From Purshia tridentata (Eukaryota; Streptophyta; Magnoliopsida; Rosales; Rosaceae): a DNA stretch of 64,000 bases. The position numbers and the translations under genes were made by a program. Position 1 is the first letter of the stretch. Each line of letters opens with the position of its first letter. The DNA lies in assembly GCA_003254885.1 (NCBI GenBank), contig QANT01002165.1, positions 110,968-174,967 on the forward strand, written 5' to 3'. The notes below the pieces were generated by a model. It worked only from the letters and a program-made list of their open reading frames with translations, had not been told where the DNA came from and did no database searches. Below, one piece after another: positions 1 to 11,531 of the stretch.

Positions 1-27
1 TTTGATTCATTTTTGCATTTGGTCTAG

Positions 28-1818
28 TTATTGTTCGTGGCCTCCCTTCTTCTGCTTCGTGGCAAGATTTGAAGGTTCGGAAATATTTATTCACAAACTT
101 ATACACACATATTGTTTGTGTCCTACTGGTAATCTTACTGGTTGTTGATTTCAGGATCATATGCGAAAAGCTGGTGATGTGTGCTTTGCTGAGGTTTCTC
201 GTGACAGTGAAGGTATAGCCTTTTTATTTTATTTTATTGAAATTAGCACTGGTACTGTAATCTGTCATCTTAGTCTAATATTTGAGGTTCAATGCACATA
301 CCTCTTTCTGGTTTTATTTGTATAAGCCTCTAGTCTAATTTTGCAAAGAAGTGCTGGCGAGGCCAACTTTTATTTATGTTTTAAAGATCCATTTCTATAG
401 ACTTGTAATGTCAGAGAAATAGGAGAAGGAAAATGTTTACTCTTATGAGCTTTAGAATATCATCAAGACCACGTTGCCACACACTGAAAAAAAAAGAAGA
501 AATCAAATCATCAACACCTAAGTTCTTATTAAACACTAGCATGCAGTTGCTGTTTATCCTGAATTTCTTTGCTCTGAAATGTTTATCTACTTACCTAATG
601 GAATTACTGTTTGTATTCAGGGACTTATGGTGTCGTTGATTATACCAATCGTGACGACATGAAATATGCTGTAAGTTGTTGCCTACAGGTCCTTTTGCTG
701 CCATTATGCTCCACACTAATTCACTAACTTACATCTGATTTATTTTTCTAGATTCGGGAACTTGATGATACTGAATTTAAAAATCCTTGGGCAAGATCTT
801 ATATTCGGGTAACCATGTGAATCCTTGCTATGATGTTCTTTCTTTCCTCTAGATGTTAGTATATTTCTTAGACCATTGTGAATTTTTTATTGCTTTCCAA
901 AAGATATATGTTTTCTCTCTTTTTTTTTTCTTTTTTTGGTTATAAAGATGTAGCTCTCAAATATTTTGAGGTGTAGGATAAGTTGTGCAGTTGTACATTA
1001 CGGTAATGATGTTGAACAGATGGACTTAGGTTCACTCAAATAACATTGTGCCGGTGTTTGTTTGTCTATCTACTGTGCAGGTTAAAGTGTATGATAGCAG
1101 TCCCTCAAGGAGCCGGAGTAGAAGCCGTAGCAGAAGCCGAAGTGTAAGAAGGAATCGGAGGTACTGAACCTGTCTCCAACTTTTATTCGTTATGACTATC
1201 TTTTTTCTCCTTTTGGTTGCTTTATGTATTTTCTTACATCCTGGGGTTTATTCTATATTGTGCAGTAAGTCGTTGGAGCGATCTGTCTCTAGATCGGTAT
1301 CAAGATCTAGGTCTGCATCTCCTGTCAAATCCTCCAGGTATTTGGCTTTGTGACACATTCTTGATTGGGTAATTATAATTCTATTAATTCTTATTTTTGT
1401 ATATGATGCGTAATACATGCCTATTGCAATATGCAGGCCAAGATCAAGGACTGGATCTCCTTCCCCGGTATGTGGAATATGTTCAGATAAAACAAGCTCA
1501 TGTGTGCATAACATAGGAATACATTATTTATAGACATAGACATGAAACATTAAGGAATGACTGCAACTAGCATTCCCAAAAAGAAAAAAAAGGAAAAAAA
1601 GGAAAAAAAAATCATAACTGCCTAGTTGATTTGAATTCAGCCTTACCAATTTTTTTAAGAAAAACTAGAATAGGGAGAGCTCTCTAATTGAAATAAGTTT
1701 ATCTGGAGTTTTGAATTCAAAAGCTTACGGTGTTGTTGAAAGAAGATAAAAGTTCTTTGATGTCTTTGATGCTTACTTAAGCTTGATCTATTTTCAGGTG
1801 CGGTCAGGTAGCGCCTGA
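28..1818 (+). CDS. SR-family splicing factor, SR34/SR30 (SF2/ASF) type, 3' part
   Basis: Serine/arginine-rich pre-mRNA splicing factor; the family acts in the nucleus on splice-site choice. The 5' part lies outside the window. Visible exons: 28-74, 155-212, 621-670, 752-808, 1081-1160, 1266-1337, 1437-1467 and 1798-1818, joined in one frame with GT-AG introns. The first two exons encode the second, pseudo-RRM with the hallmark SWQDLKDHMR. Then follows a conserved DDTEFKNPWARSYIRV block and a short RS domain with repeated SR and SP dipeptides, ending in VRSGSA and TGA. RRM2 with SWQDLKD is diagnostic of the SF2/ASF-like SR subfamily. The RS tail is short. I cannot tell SR30, SR34 and SR34a apart without RRM1. 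The roughly 400-nt 3' UTR has no further coding signal. Family call is firm; exon ends are inferred by eye. Confidence 0.9.
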
Positions 1819-2306
1819 TTCTCTGGCAAGTAATCCTTAAGGCCTCCTTATTGGTGTTAGATGTGAAGATTATTCTATCTGAGCGGAAATGCCATATTTC
1901 AGATAACTTAGTTGCTTATTATGGCCAGTATGTGTGGTTTCTATAATGCCCAGGAAACTTTATATTAACTGAAAAAAAAGAAAGATAATGCCTTGGGATT
2001 GTACTTTCTAACTGTTACTTTTGTTACCTTTTAGAGAAAGGGTTGTGCTAGGGGTTGTGATTTTGTATTTGGTTTGTTTCGTGAACTTTTCCTATGATTA
2101 TATCGTTTGTTGTTATTCTGTCGTTTGGATGGAGCATGTGGCCAACGGAAAAGAGAACAACTTGTATGAAGGTTGTGACACTAATATAATGTTAAGCTAT
2201 ACCATTCTGAAGGCTTATAACTTGTTTACAATTTTGTTTTACGACTAATTATGTTGACGCAATTTTGTATTTAAGGCTTTGGGGTAATTCAAGACGGGCA
2301 AAGTCT

Positions 2307-2536
2307 TTTTTTTTTTTTTTTGGTCTGAACCACGAGGTGGTCCTAGATGGGCCCCAATTATGGGTGGCACCTTTAAGCCTTAACCACAACCCAGACTAAT
2401 CTCCGCTCACACCGGGTCGGCCCGTAAGGGGTAAAGTGCTGGCCAAAGTGGTGACTCCATACAAGAGCAGGGATCGAACCCCTGACCTCTCTTAAGGAAT
2501 GAGAGTGCCGAACCACTCACACCAACCACCTTGGTT
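2307..2536 (-). mobile_element. tRNA-derived SINE with poly(A) tail and target-site duplication
   Basis: Read on the minus strand, this starts with a tRNA-like head carrying box A (complement of 2513-2524, TGGTGTGAGTGG) and box B (complement of 2470-2480, GGTTCGATCCC). A roughly 150-nt tRNA-unrelated body and a terminal A-run (T-run at 2307-2322 on the plus strand) follow. Flanking near-identical 16-mers at 2291-2306 and 2537-2552 (aagacggRcaRagtct) form the target-site duplication. Polymerase III boxes, the poly(A) end and the duplication together define a SINE. It lies just beyond the SR gene 3' end. Confidence 0.88.
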
Positions 2537-3198
2537 AAGACGGACAGAGTCTACAAGAAGACGGACAGAGTCTGTAATCTTGTCTATTGTAGTCTGGGAT
2601 TGATGGTGTCAGCAATCATCGTGTAACGTGTTATCGCTGTAGGGCATGGTAATGTATGTGTGGATCAATTTATACTGGAGTAGTAGGTTAAGCCTACTTA
2701 AGTAATAAACTAGTTTCAATATAAAAAACAAAAAGTGTTTGCCCAGTTATTAACGCTTGAACTCTTGATCATCGTGTGGTACAGACTGGGTACAGCCATG
2801 CAGTATCGGCCATATTTCAAAGCCCCCCTTTAAAAAAATTACCATTGCTAATTTGCTTGTACGTGCGAGTCCAGAAGCCACGTGGAACACATGATGACAG
2901 AGGCAGGTGGAAGTTGGAAGGTTCTTTCGCTTACGCGTAGAGTTGAGAAAAATATCGGATGCTGCATTGTAATCTCAAATTAGATTTTAGCCATCCACGT
3001 GGCAATGTGGTTTTAGACGGACGAAACTTCTAGCCCATCGACAGTATTGGGTTCCCTCCTATTCCAAATTTATGGCCCTATAGCTCCTCGGTGGTGCAAA
3101 ATCTGAATCAAAATCAAAAGCAAAGAGCCTCCTTGTTAGAATTCCAGTTTTATAAATTGTCAGGTCATCACAAGTGTTGATTTGTGATCAACGACCAG

Positions 3199-3403
3199 AG
3201 CCAATGATGTCATTGAATGCGCTCCAGAAGCTGAGCCTGAGCTTTTCCAAATACGGAAGCCCAAGGCCGAAGACAATGTTAATAATTCTTCAGCTGCAGC
3301 GCACAGTAAACAACCGCGGCAGCAACGACAGCAACCGAGAATGCCAAGGTTTGCGCCGGAACTTGATGGGGTGTATTGTTTCGAAACTATTGTTCCTTAC
3401 TAA
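3199..3403 (+). pseudogene. Partial relative of the downstream small protein; terminal exon only
   Basis: An open frame starts after a TGA near 3184 and runs to TAA at 3401-3403. Its C-terminus (MPRFAPELDGVYCFETIVPY) closely matches the C-terminus of the neighbouring gene at 3804-4149 (MPKLAPQFDGLNSFETLVGR). A splice acceptor at 3197-3198, or slightly further in, would make it a last exon. No matching membrane-anchor first exon could be found upstream to 2600. It is either an incomplete duplicate or a gene whose first exon I cannot see. I recall the motif FAPxLDGLxCFETLV from small uncharacterised plant proteins; no function is assigned. Confidence 0.5.
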
Positions 3404-3803
3404 ATCAATGAAGCCTCTGTCATGTACTTTATACGTATGTAATTAATTGTAATATTAATGTATGTATATATATATAGGAACTGTTCACCCGGTCACCATT
3501 TAACTTTTTAATTATGTTCTTTTCCCCGTGCATGAGTTTGGCCTTTTGCATTATCCAAATCAGCAGTGGCCATGAAATGGCTTTACTTTGTCCTCACTCT
3601 ACTTTTCTCCTTTCCTCTTTCCCTTTTTTCACACCATTCCTTACTTGTCTTCACCACCAAGGCATCTCGCATTCCTTTGCTTTACTCTCTCTTTGCCTCT
3701 CCACTCAAACTCAAACCTATCTATATATATTTACGTAATGTTTCCAAAACTACAATTGTCTCTCCTAATTAAAAACCAAAGCTAGCTAGCTCTCCAGTCT
3801 GCA

Positions 3804-4149
3804 ATGGCTATAGCTACTAGTTTGTATGTGTCACTGCCTTTTGTTGCTGCTGCTGCTGCAGCTGCTGGGATATATTTCCTTGCCGAAAACCACTACATAC
3901 CAAAGGTTAATAGAGTGCCTCTGGATTCGTCATTGATCAGTAATCAACATGTAATTTCCTGATTTGTGTTTTATTTATTTAACAGTCTGTTTGAGTTGAA
4001 TAGTTGTAAATTTCTTGTTGCAGCAATTTGGAAGTGGGATTCGAGCATCCATCGAAAATGCAATAGCAAATGCCAAAGTGGAGACGATGCCAAAGTTAGC
4101 TCCCCAGTTTGATGGGTTGAACTCCTTTGAAACCTTGGTGGGTCGTTAG
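3804..4149 (+). CDS. Small uncharacterised membrane-anchored protein with C-terminal FETLV motif
   Basis: Two exons, 3804-3950 and 4024-4149, join in phase 0 (donor CAT|GTAATT, acceptor TTGCAG) to give 90 residues. Residues about 6-27 form an alanine-rich hydrophobic segment (SLYVSLPFVAAAAAAAGIYF), a likely signal anchor. The C-terminus MPKLAPQFDGLNSFETLVGR is shared with the partial copy about 750 bp upstream, which supports real coding. A donor at 3905 (AAG|GTTAAT) would also keep the frame and shorten the protein. The codon start is the first ATG after a TATA-like stretch near 3720. The function is unknown; the family is recognised only by its motif. Confidence 0.6.
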
Positions 4150-4691
4150 TTATCAGTTCCCACCAGACCAGCCGTGCGCAAGCATGCGTTGTTTCTTCTG
4201 CTATGTTGACGGCACTGTATGTATTCAGCAAATTCACAATTTCCATTACAAGCATGATATATTCAAATGAGGGAATATAGTTTTAGCACGGAAACCCCTT
4301 ATTTTAATTTCAGTAAAGTTTTAACCTTCAGGAAAGAAGTGATGTCAATATGAAGCTAAAACTAACATGGCCCGAGCAGTGAATTAGAACTCTGATTGAT
4401 ATATAGGACCAAATATACAAATGCTGATCAACTGCCTCAACTCAGCAGCGTGGAAACTATTCATATGGGTTCAATTATATATACATATACAGCCACAGAA
4501 TATCTCCATATTCTGGATACAACTCTAGGGTCCACATAGTTTATTATTTAACTAATTAGCAAAACCACCTCTCATCTCATCTGTTCTCATAAAAGTGGCT
4601 CTCTTTCTCTCCCTTTGAAGAATGGGAAAAGGTATTTATTATTCAGGATGTTAATTAGCAGCGAACGTTCTTGGTCTTGGATAACATTCAG

Positions 4692-7071
4692 TCACTCGGA
4701 TTGTGATCTCTTTCCTACTTTTGCAAACCTTCTGGCTACACCAAATATTACTGCCTTCACAAGGAGCCCCCTGTCAAGAGAGCAGGCAAGGATAATTGTC
4801 CCACCAAATATGAGCAACTTTGGTATGTTCCTAACCAAAGGTTTCTCAGATGTAGTATTCACCACCACAGTCTGTTGTGATGAATACTCATCATCACTTC
4901 CTTCCGAGGCTTTCAGTTTCAGATATGCCGGATGTATTTTGGTATTGATCTGAGCCATGAAGGCTGGCCGAGAAAGTGGCCCTCCTAACGCTCTTTCTTT
5001 CTGGTAAGCACGAAAACCAGACTCAATCTTCTTGACAGTACTCCACATTCCTTTTCGTACTCCAAGTTTCGCAATTTCCCATGGGATACCCATATCTTCA
5101 TAATGAAAGAGTAGAACCTCACATCCCGTCAGCTGGCGATCTCCTCTTCTCGGTTCAGCTGGTTATGTACAAATAAGGGCATTTGATTACAACTGATCGA
5201 CTCAGGTGAGTCTAGCAGAAACCAAACTGAATGTATATGTAAATAAAGAAGACCAGCATAACTTACCTGCTCGAATGCACCAACTCGAGTAGAACAGGTC
5301 AACACGTCTTGGTTTGTCATGTCTTGGAATAGAAGGATAGGGTACTCCCTATAGCATGAAAAGAAGGAATGATATATTTTATTTTAAAAAAAATGAAAAG
5401 AAAAAATTGATACTAATTCAATTGTATGTGCTATGCTGCAATGAAAAGAGCATGTATAATGCACATGACCCAATCAATGGGATTGTCAGGCAGGCAGTCA
5501 TCAAAGGAAGTGAGGCAAGAATGCACATGTTGCTATTGTTGTCACTTTTATATGAATCCATAAATGTCAAACATAAGTGGAACTTCTTGTACCTTCGTCA
5601 CACAATAATACGACCTTCCTGATTCCCAAATTCGACGACCTACTATGTATTCTCTGTCTTTACAGAAGAATGGAAACTGCACCATGAAAGCATTGCAGAC
5701 ATATGCATAAGCAAGGGAGAAAATATAAGTAAAAGTGATAAAAATGATTGATAAGTTAGAATATACAAAAGGGAAGTCTCACCTTCCGCACCCAATGTAC
5801 CACCATGGTCCCTGTGGTTGGGCACTCTTCTATAGTTGTCGAATGCACAAGCATGTCATCCCACTTTAATCGAAACTCATCATCCCAGAAAAAGTCCCTC
5901 ACTATTTCAGGTGTTGCGTCCTCATAGACAGTTCTGGTACGATATTGAGGAGGACCAGTCTAACAAACCCCCAAAGGAGGAATAGAAAACAATGAATCAT
6001 ATGTGCATTGATACAATCAAAGAATAGTATGGCATAACAGTATGGCTTGTCCCAAGCAACTTGGTGGTCGCAGATTTGAGTTGAGAAACAAGTAAATGAC
6101 TGCTATTTCTTGCCCTTCCTAGGTTCGTTACATTTGTATCAGTGGAAACCTTGTGCAGTTGTGCACTGGTTTAATGACATTAATGGCCAGAGAAAGCAAG
6201 TAATAAAGGAAAACCTACCTTGGGATCCCTTCGCCAACCTTGGTAGGTCATAGTTGGAGTGGAATGTTCCATCATCTCTATCCAAGTATGACCTCCATCT
6301 TCCATATCTACAAGCTGGCATAAATGTTCTAAATCCTCCTCAGTCACAGCATTAGACTTCTCTTCATTGGGCTGAGATGTGCTAGACAAGTGCAACATAG
6401 CAGTGAGACATTTCAACTTGAATAAATATGCAAATAAGGTCTCTCTCTCTCTCTCTTCACACCCACACAAACAAACACAAAAAGCATACAAATCACGAAT
6501 ATCTTCAACACCATTTTGAATTTAAACCTAATAAAAATCCTATTATGTTAATAGTAGGCACTTTAAAATTAACCACCAGTTGCCAAGATGCCAAAGGAAA
6601 TCCTAATTCAGTTAAAAGTAAAGAAGGAAGTGGGTTATAAATTATAATGTGGGTTGGCTAATTTATTAATCAATATAATCCAACAAGAAGAAAATTCACA
6701 AAACAGATAACAAACAATTGAATTTCTATAATTGCATTGTAGCAAAAGTAGTCTGACAAATACAAGTACCTGCTGTCATCAAATTGGATAGGTGAGACAG
6801 TTCTTTTCTCCACTCTATTATCAATGAAGGAAGCTTCACAACCTTGAGACCGCAACTTAAAAGAATTCAATGAAAACCCTTTTAAAGGGGACATCAACGA
6901 GCGAGAGGGCGAAGAAGGCGTGGACAAATCAAAGACTTTAGAGACAGAGCAGCCCAATTTGTCCTTCCCAAGGGTTGCCCACTTGGGCTTCCATGCCCAT
7001 CCAATCACAACACCAAAAAGAAAGGCTATCCACAGAGTACCCATAAACTCCATCAAACCTGTGTACTCCAT
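4692..7071 (-). CDS. START-domain (polyketide cyclase/lipid transport superfamily) membrane protein
   Basis: Six exons on the minus strand: 7071-6770, 6381-6219, 5959-5783, 5676-5593, 5348-5267 and 5158-4692, giving 424 aa. The start is the ATG at 7071; in-frame codons further upstream lack an ATG before a stop. Residues about 8-27 are a transmembrane anchor (MGTLWIAFLFGVVIGWAW). The START-like region runs from WIEMMEHSTPTMTYQGWRRD through TRTVYEDATPEIVRDFFWDD, EYIVGRRIWESG and GVPYPSIPRHDKPRRVDLFY. A C-terminal hydrophobic hairpin (LLIFGGTIILACS) ends the protein. Plant relatives resemble Arabidopsis At3g23080/At4g14500, annotated as START or CP5-like membrane proteins and thought to bind lipid; the ligand is unknown. 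Splice junctions are canonical and length fits the family. Confidence 0.87.
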
Positions 7072-8611
7072 TGTAGGACTTTCAAATATCTCATTCAAAG
7101 CCTCAATCAAAGCCACAACACCTTAAGAAGTTAAGCAACCCCCCAAAAATCCAAATGAAAAAAAAAAGAGCCAAAAGATTATTATGAACTTGGTAGTCAA
7201 AGCAGAGGAAAGCTGAGAGGTTGGTAGTCAAAGGAGGGAGCTACAAGAGAAATATCAAACCCAGAAAGAAACATCCGAGAAAATAGGGGTTAAAAAACAG
7301 AGGAAACAGAGAGAAGGAAAGTGTGTTTGTATTGATGGGGACATGAGAGGCGGGAAGAAAAGGTTGAAGGACTCATGTGACGGTGTCGTTTTATCGGGCT
7401 ACACTGGAAATTGCTGGTGGAAAATGAGGAGAGCAGGTTCACCCTAAGACGGCAAACAAAGGAATGTGAAGAAAAAGGAGTCAGAGGCAAATATTGGTTT
7501 GGCGGACAACGAAGATAGTTAGATACGTGATTCGTCCATAGATTTAGCAGAGGAAGAATAACAAAACGACAAAAGTCAAAATGTCGTACGTTTGTTGTTC
7601 AATTTCGAAGTGCATGATGATGTTAATAAGCTTCTTGTTTTCCACGTTGTCTAGACACCCTTAAACTCGTTTTTTTGTATTTGGGTATTGTTATTTACTT
7701 ATTTGTTCGGTGGGTTTTTTAACCTGCGGTTTCAACTTTGTCTTGTTTGACCCATTTTGGGCAGTGTTAGAATTTCACGCCGGACCACTCATCTTCTTAA
7801 AATCCAATAGAGAATCGCAATTGTCTCTGATAAATATTGTGCCAACTGTGAATCTGTGAACTAGATTGATTGCCAGAATTTAGGGACTTCTTTCTAAAAC
7901 AACCAGTTCGGCTACTTATATGCCATAATACAACCATTTCAAGTACAACATTTTGTGTTAAACTTAGGTTGAACTTCCAAGTTATATTTTGTTGTAGAAA
8001 CCTTAATCCCAATACTTGTCAAAAATACAAGAAGGGTTTGGATTTATCGACTTTAAGGCGGGTTTTGTGAACCAGTTCTTCTATAACCTTGCTCTTAGAG
8101 ATCATGAGGAAGAAGCATCTTTCGAGTTTGGAATGAGATACCCAAAACATTTTGGCCACTTTTGGGCTTTAGTTGAACACTGAGGGTTTAAAGAACCGAA
8201 AAAAAATAACAAGGGAGTGAGAATATCCGAATCCAATGATAATCTTACTTAAAAATGAAATAATATTTGAGAAATCAATAGTAATAGTAGAACAATAAAC
8301 AAACCCCCACGTGTTTTATGCTTTATACTAAAAAGCGAGGTTCACCTAATCACCTATTGCCACGTAATGCAAAACAGACTGCGCAACTTCCAACTCAACC
8401 CCAATCTCTACGGACGTTTCAAGTTTCAAGTTTCAAGCTTCAAGCTTCAAGCTTCAAGTCGGAACTTGAAACCCAGAAATTGTCACTTGAAAAAAAAAAA
8501 AAAAAAATTCCAAAACCTATTATATCTCTATCCCCGACAGCAATTCTTGAAGGTTCAATCAAGCTTATCAGGTCCTGTCCAACCAGCTTATTAGATCTGT
8601 CCTCCTCGGCA
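7072..8611. other. Bidirectional promoter region between two divergent genes
   Basis: About 1.5 kb separates the START gene (minus) from the 8612 gene (plus). It holds their 5' flanks, a CACGTG at about 8310 and simple repeats near 8418-8507. No convincing coding frame is present. Confidence 0.5.
8418..8459. repeat. 7-bp tandem repeat, six units, followed by a poly(A) run
   Basis: Consecutive TTTCAAG units change to CTTCAAG units, a clean period of 7 over about 42 bp. An A-tract at about 8489-8507 follows. It lies in the probable 5' leader of the gene starting at 8612. Confidence 0.8.
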
Positions 8612-10901
8612 ATGCTCTGTTCGGTGCCTGACAGCAAGTCCAGTTCGAACTGGCTGGACCGGCTCCGGTCCAACAAGGGCTTCCCGACTGGTGACAACCT
8701 CGACCTCGACCACTTCCTTAGCCGAAGCCCTAACTCTTCCTCGGAATTCCCGACTGCCGATGCCTCTTCCACCGAGTCGACTCGGCCGCACGTCGACCAT
8801 GTCGCGAATGGGTCTGGGTCCTCGTACCCGACCCGAGACAACCAAGGAAAGGCATTGGTCGGCCTCATGACCAACGTTCTGTCGGAGCTCTTTTTCATGG
8901 GTGGCTCCGACGAAAGATCCAAACTTTTTGGGAAAAAGATTCCCAGAAAGCAAACAAAGCCCAGAGTGTGTGTCATTTCCACGACTAACTCTAACAGCAA
9001 CACTTCTGCTGCAAACACTACGGAAGAGAAGAGCTCGGGCTGTGAGCGAAATGACCCAAATATCCTCGACGAAACGGCTACGTTGAATTTGGACAGCATC
9101 AGCTTGTTGGAGAATAAGAAGGAAGGAAATGTGGGTGGTGGGGAAGGTGAAGAGGAAGAAGAGGAAGAGGAAGAGGAAGAGGAGAAGGGGGAGAGAGAGC
9201 TGAAAGGTTATTCGAGGAGTGAAGTGACGGTGATCGATACGAGTTGCGGGGTTTGGAAGACGGAGAAGGTGGTATTTAGGAGGAAGAGTGTGTGGAAAGT
9301 TAGGGAGAAGAAGAGCAGGTTGAGGACCTTTGGGAGAAATAAGAGAAAAGTGGCTGATGATGAGGAGGTTGTTGCTGATGATGGTGACATCGACAAGAAG
9401 AAAGCTAAGGTTTCAGCTTCGGAGGAAGCTGATGGGGAAGAAGGCATAGCTCTCAAGTCCAATGATGTAAGATAAAGATTGTGTCTTTGTTTCATTTCTT
9501 GCTTGATTGTGCTTGTCCTTGTGAGTTTGTTCATTATTCCATGTTTTAATTTGTTGGGTTTTGCAATGAAATTTGTTGGTAAAGATATAGTATACGAAGT
9601 TCTTCTGCAATGGTTGGTTTCTGAATGGAAAGTGGTTATATTATACTTTCTAGGTTCTAATATGATGCAACTTTTATCAAGATTTTTGTTGGCACTTTTC
9701 AAATCCTACATGTGATGTCATAAATAATATAATAAATAACTTCTATCCATCTTATTACTACATTACATGTGATTTGAATTCGATGTTTGTTTTGAGTAGA
9801 GGATTTAAGGTTGTAATATCATTCTCTCCATTTAATTAACACATACTGGATTATCTTGATTTTATGTTTAATCTTTTCATGTGTATCATAATGGGCCTCA
9901 CAAATTCCTAGTATTTTAGAATACTGCGTTTGATCATTTTAACATTGGAAAATCTATGCCTGTATTGTGCCAGATAACCTCTATGGGTTATATATTCTAT
10001 TGGTGATATTTTGAACACTCCTATCTTTGTTTCCATGTAATTGGGATATATTCATCTCCATTTCTTTATTATTATATTGATGAACACGTATTAGTATAAA
10101 AGATGGAAGGCTGGCACTGTAATTGATCTATCTGTAATGGTGAAGGGATAATAATGCTAATTTCTGCTGAGAGAATGAATAACCTCTTTGATTATTTCTG
10201 TTTTCTCAGCTGTTAAATGCTATGGATATAGCCGTCTGTGCCTTCTCGTTTGGCTTTCAAGAGTTTTGATAAATACAGTATTAGATTTTAAGTTGCAATT
10301 TTTAATTTACCATGTAACTGTTGCTTAACATAATGGAGTAATGAATGCATGGTGTATAATTGTGTAAAGGGGGCTCTGCTATTAATTACTTTGAAAGCAA
10401 ATGGGTTCAGGAACAAACAAATGAGTTTTTCAAAATGTAGCATGTTATTTGATGTCACGATTGTAGAGTCGCTTACATGTCAGGAACCTAAGGAATGTAT
10501 GTTTGTTTCCTCCCTTGCTTCATTGTCTAGGGACAGAATTCACAGAATGACACAAGGAAGGAAGCCTGTGAAGAAACCCCAGATAATATGAATGAGAGAA
10601 GGGAAGAATTCAGCAAAGACATGCCAGATAATAATAGCAAAGATATAAAAAAGGGGCAAGTGCACTTGCAAGTTTCTGATATAACCTGATTTCAATATTC
10701 TGTCGCTGGTTGTATGTATGTAAATATTTAATCTGCTGTTATCGGATGTCTTGCAGGTTCCCTTTCAACAGATCACCAAGAAAAATGAAAAAGGGTGGCT
10801 CATCTGTTATCCTTATTAAAGGCATTACTACTGACAAGAAAAATGGAGTAAAGCTTCCTAAAAAGTGTCTCAAAGACGGCCAAAAGCAATATAAGGCTTG
10901 A
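8612..10901 (+). CDS. Uncharacterised plant nuclear-type protein (SNWLDRLRSNKGFP N-terminus)
   Basis: Three exons: 8612-9466, 10531-10655 and 10757-10901, giving 374 aa. The N-terminus (MLCSVPDSKSSSNWLDRLRS) looks like a conserved plant family start, so I chose this ATG. An in-frame ATG at 8318 would add 98 residues that cross the 7-bp repeat and the poly(A). Central features are a leucine-rich patch (GLMTNVLSELFFMGG), a run of 14 Glu near residues 186-199, and several Lys/Arg clusters compatible with nuclear import. The last exon is basic and ends in LPKKCLKDGQKQYKA. The second intron appears to use a GC donor (AAGG|GCAAGT), the only choice that keeps the last exon in its conserved-looking frame. 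The function is not recognised. Confidence 0.7.
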
Positions 10902-11531
10902 TTGATCAGCCACCGGAAAAAGTTCTGCACTGGGAGAAACTAGCTGACTGCAACTCAACGGCCTAATTTGATATGATGGCAAAAGCAATCTTCTTTCAAG
11001 TTAGGGTTTTATTGACCACTTGATCTCCCTCTACAATGGAGGAATATATGAGGTTTGGTCACACTCAAGACTTGGATATGGCGGTGGTCTTACCACCGTG
11101 CCCTTAGGAATCAAAATGTTGTGAATAGTGGATTTATTTCCTATGTTAGCAATTTCATGATCAAATTATTTCCTCCAATAGATTATTTCTTGTTGTGATT
11201 CCCGCTAACCCGGCTGACAGAAAATTCCGATTAAATTCAGAGAAGCAATCTAATTAAAGACAACAGAATGGGTTAAAGCACTCTGATTCAGTTGCAAAAA
11301 AGCAAGATTAGGATGGTGGGGACATGTTTCGCAAGAAGTTTTTTTGTAGGCCCATTGGGCCTCAATTCATTATTAATTGCGCAATGCCAACAAAGGCCCA
11401 TTTGGGTGTGGCCCGGACATTGAAATCAAATCCCCTTCAAATCGTCTCCGCCATAGCATCCATTCCAATCCGATGACAAACGTTAACCATAGGTCACGAC
11501 TGTAGGCCGAGACTCCATTTTTATCACGAAC

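Noticed and set aside
433-639. 68-codon frame in the SR gene region
   Set aside because: It lies in an intron, and its last part overlaps the exon at 621-670 in another frame.
2291-2573. SINE read as a tRNA gene
   Set aside because: Box A and B are present, but the acceptor and anticodon stems do not fold and a poly(A) tail and target duplication are present.
3514-3785. Three overlapping 65-74-codon frames
   Set aside because: Pyrimidine-rich promoter/leader sequence ahead of the 3804 gene; the frames overlap one another and have no conserved motif.
8440-9099. 219-codon minus-strand frame
   Set aside because: Shadow of the 8612 gene's first exon; it starts without support and crosses the repeat tract.
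9208-9702. 164-codon minus-strand frame
   Set aside because: Antisense of the exon 1 end and the following intron of the 8612 gene; low-complexity Ser/Leu composition.
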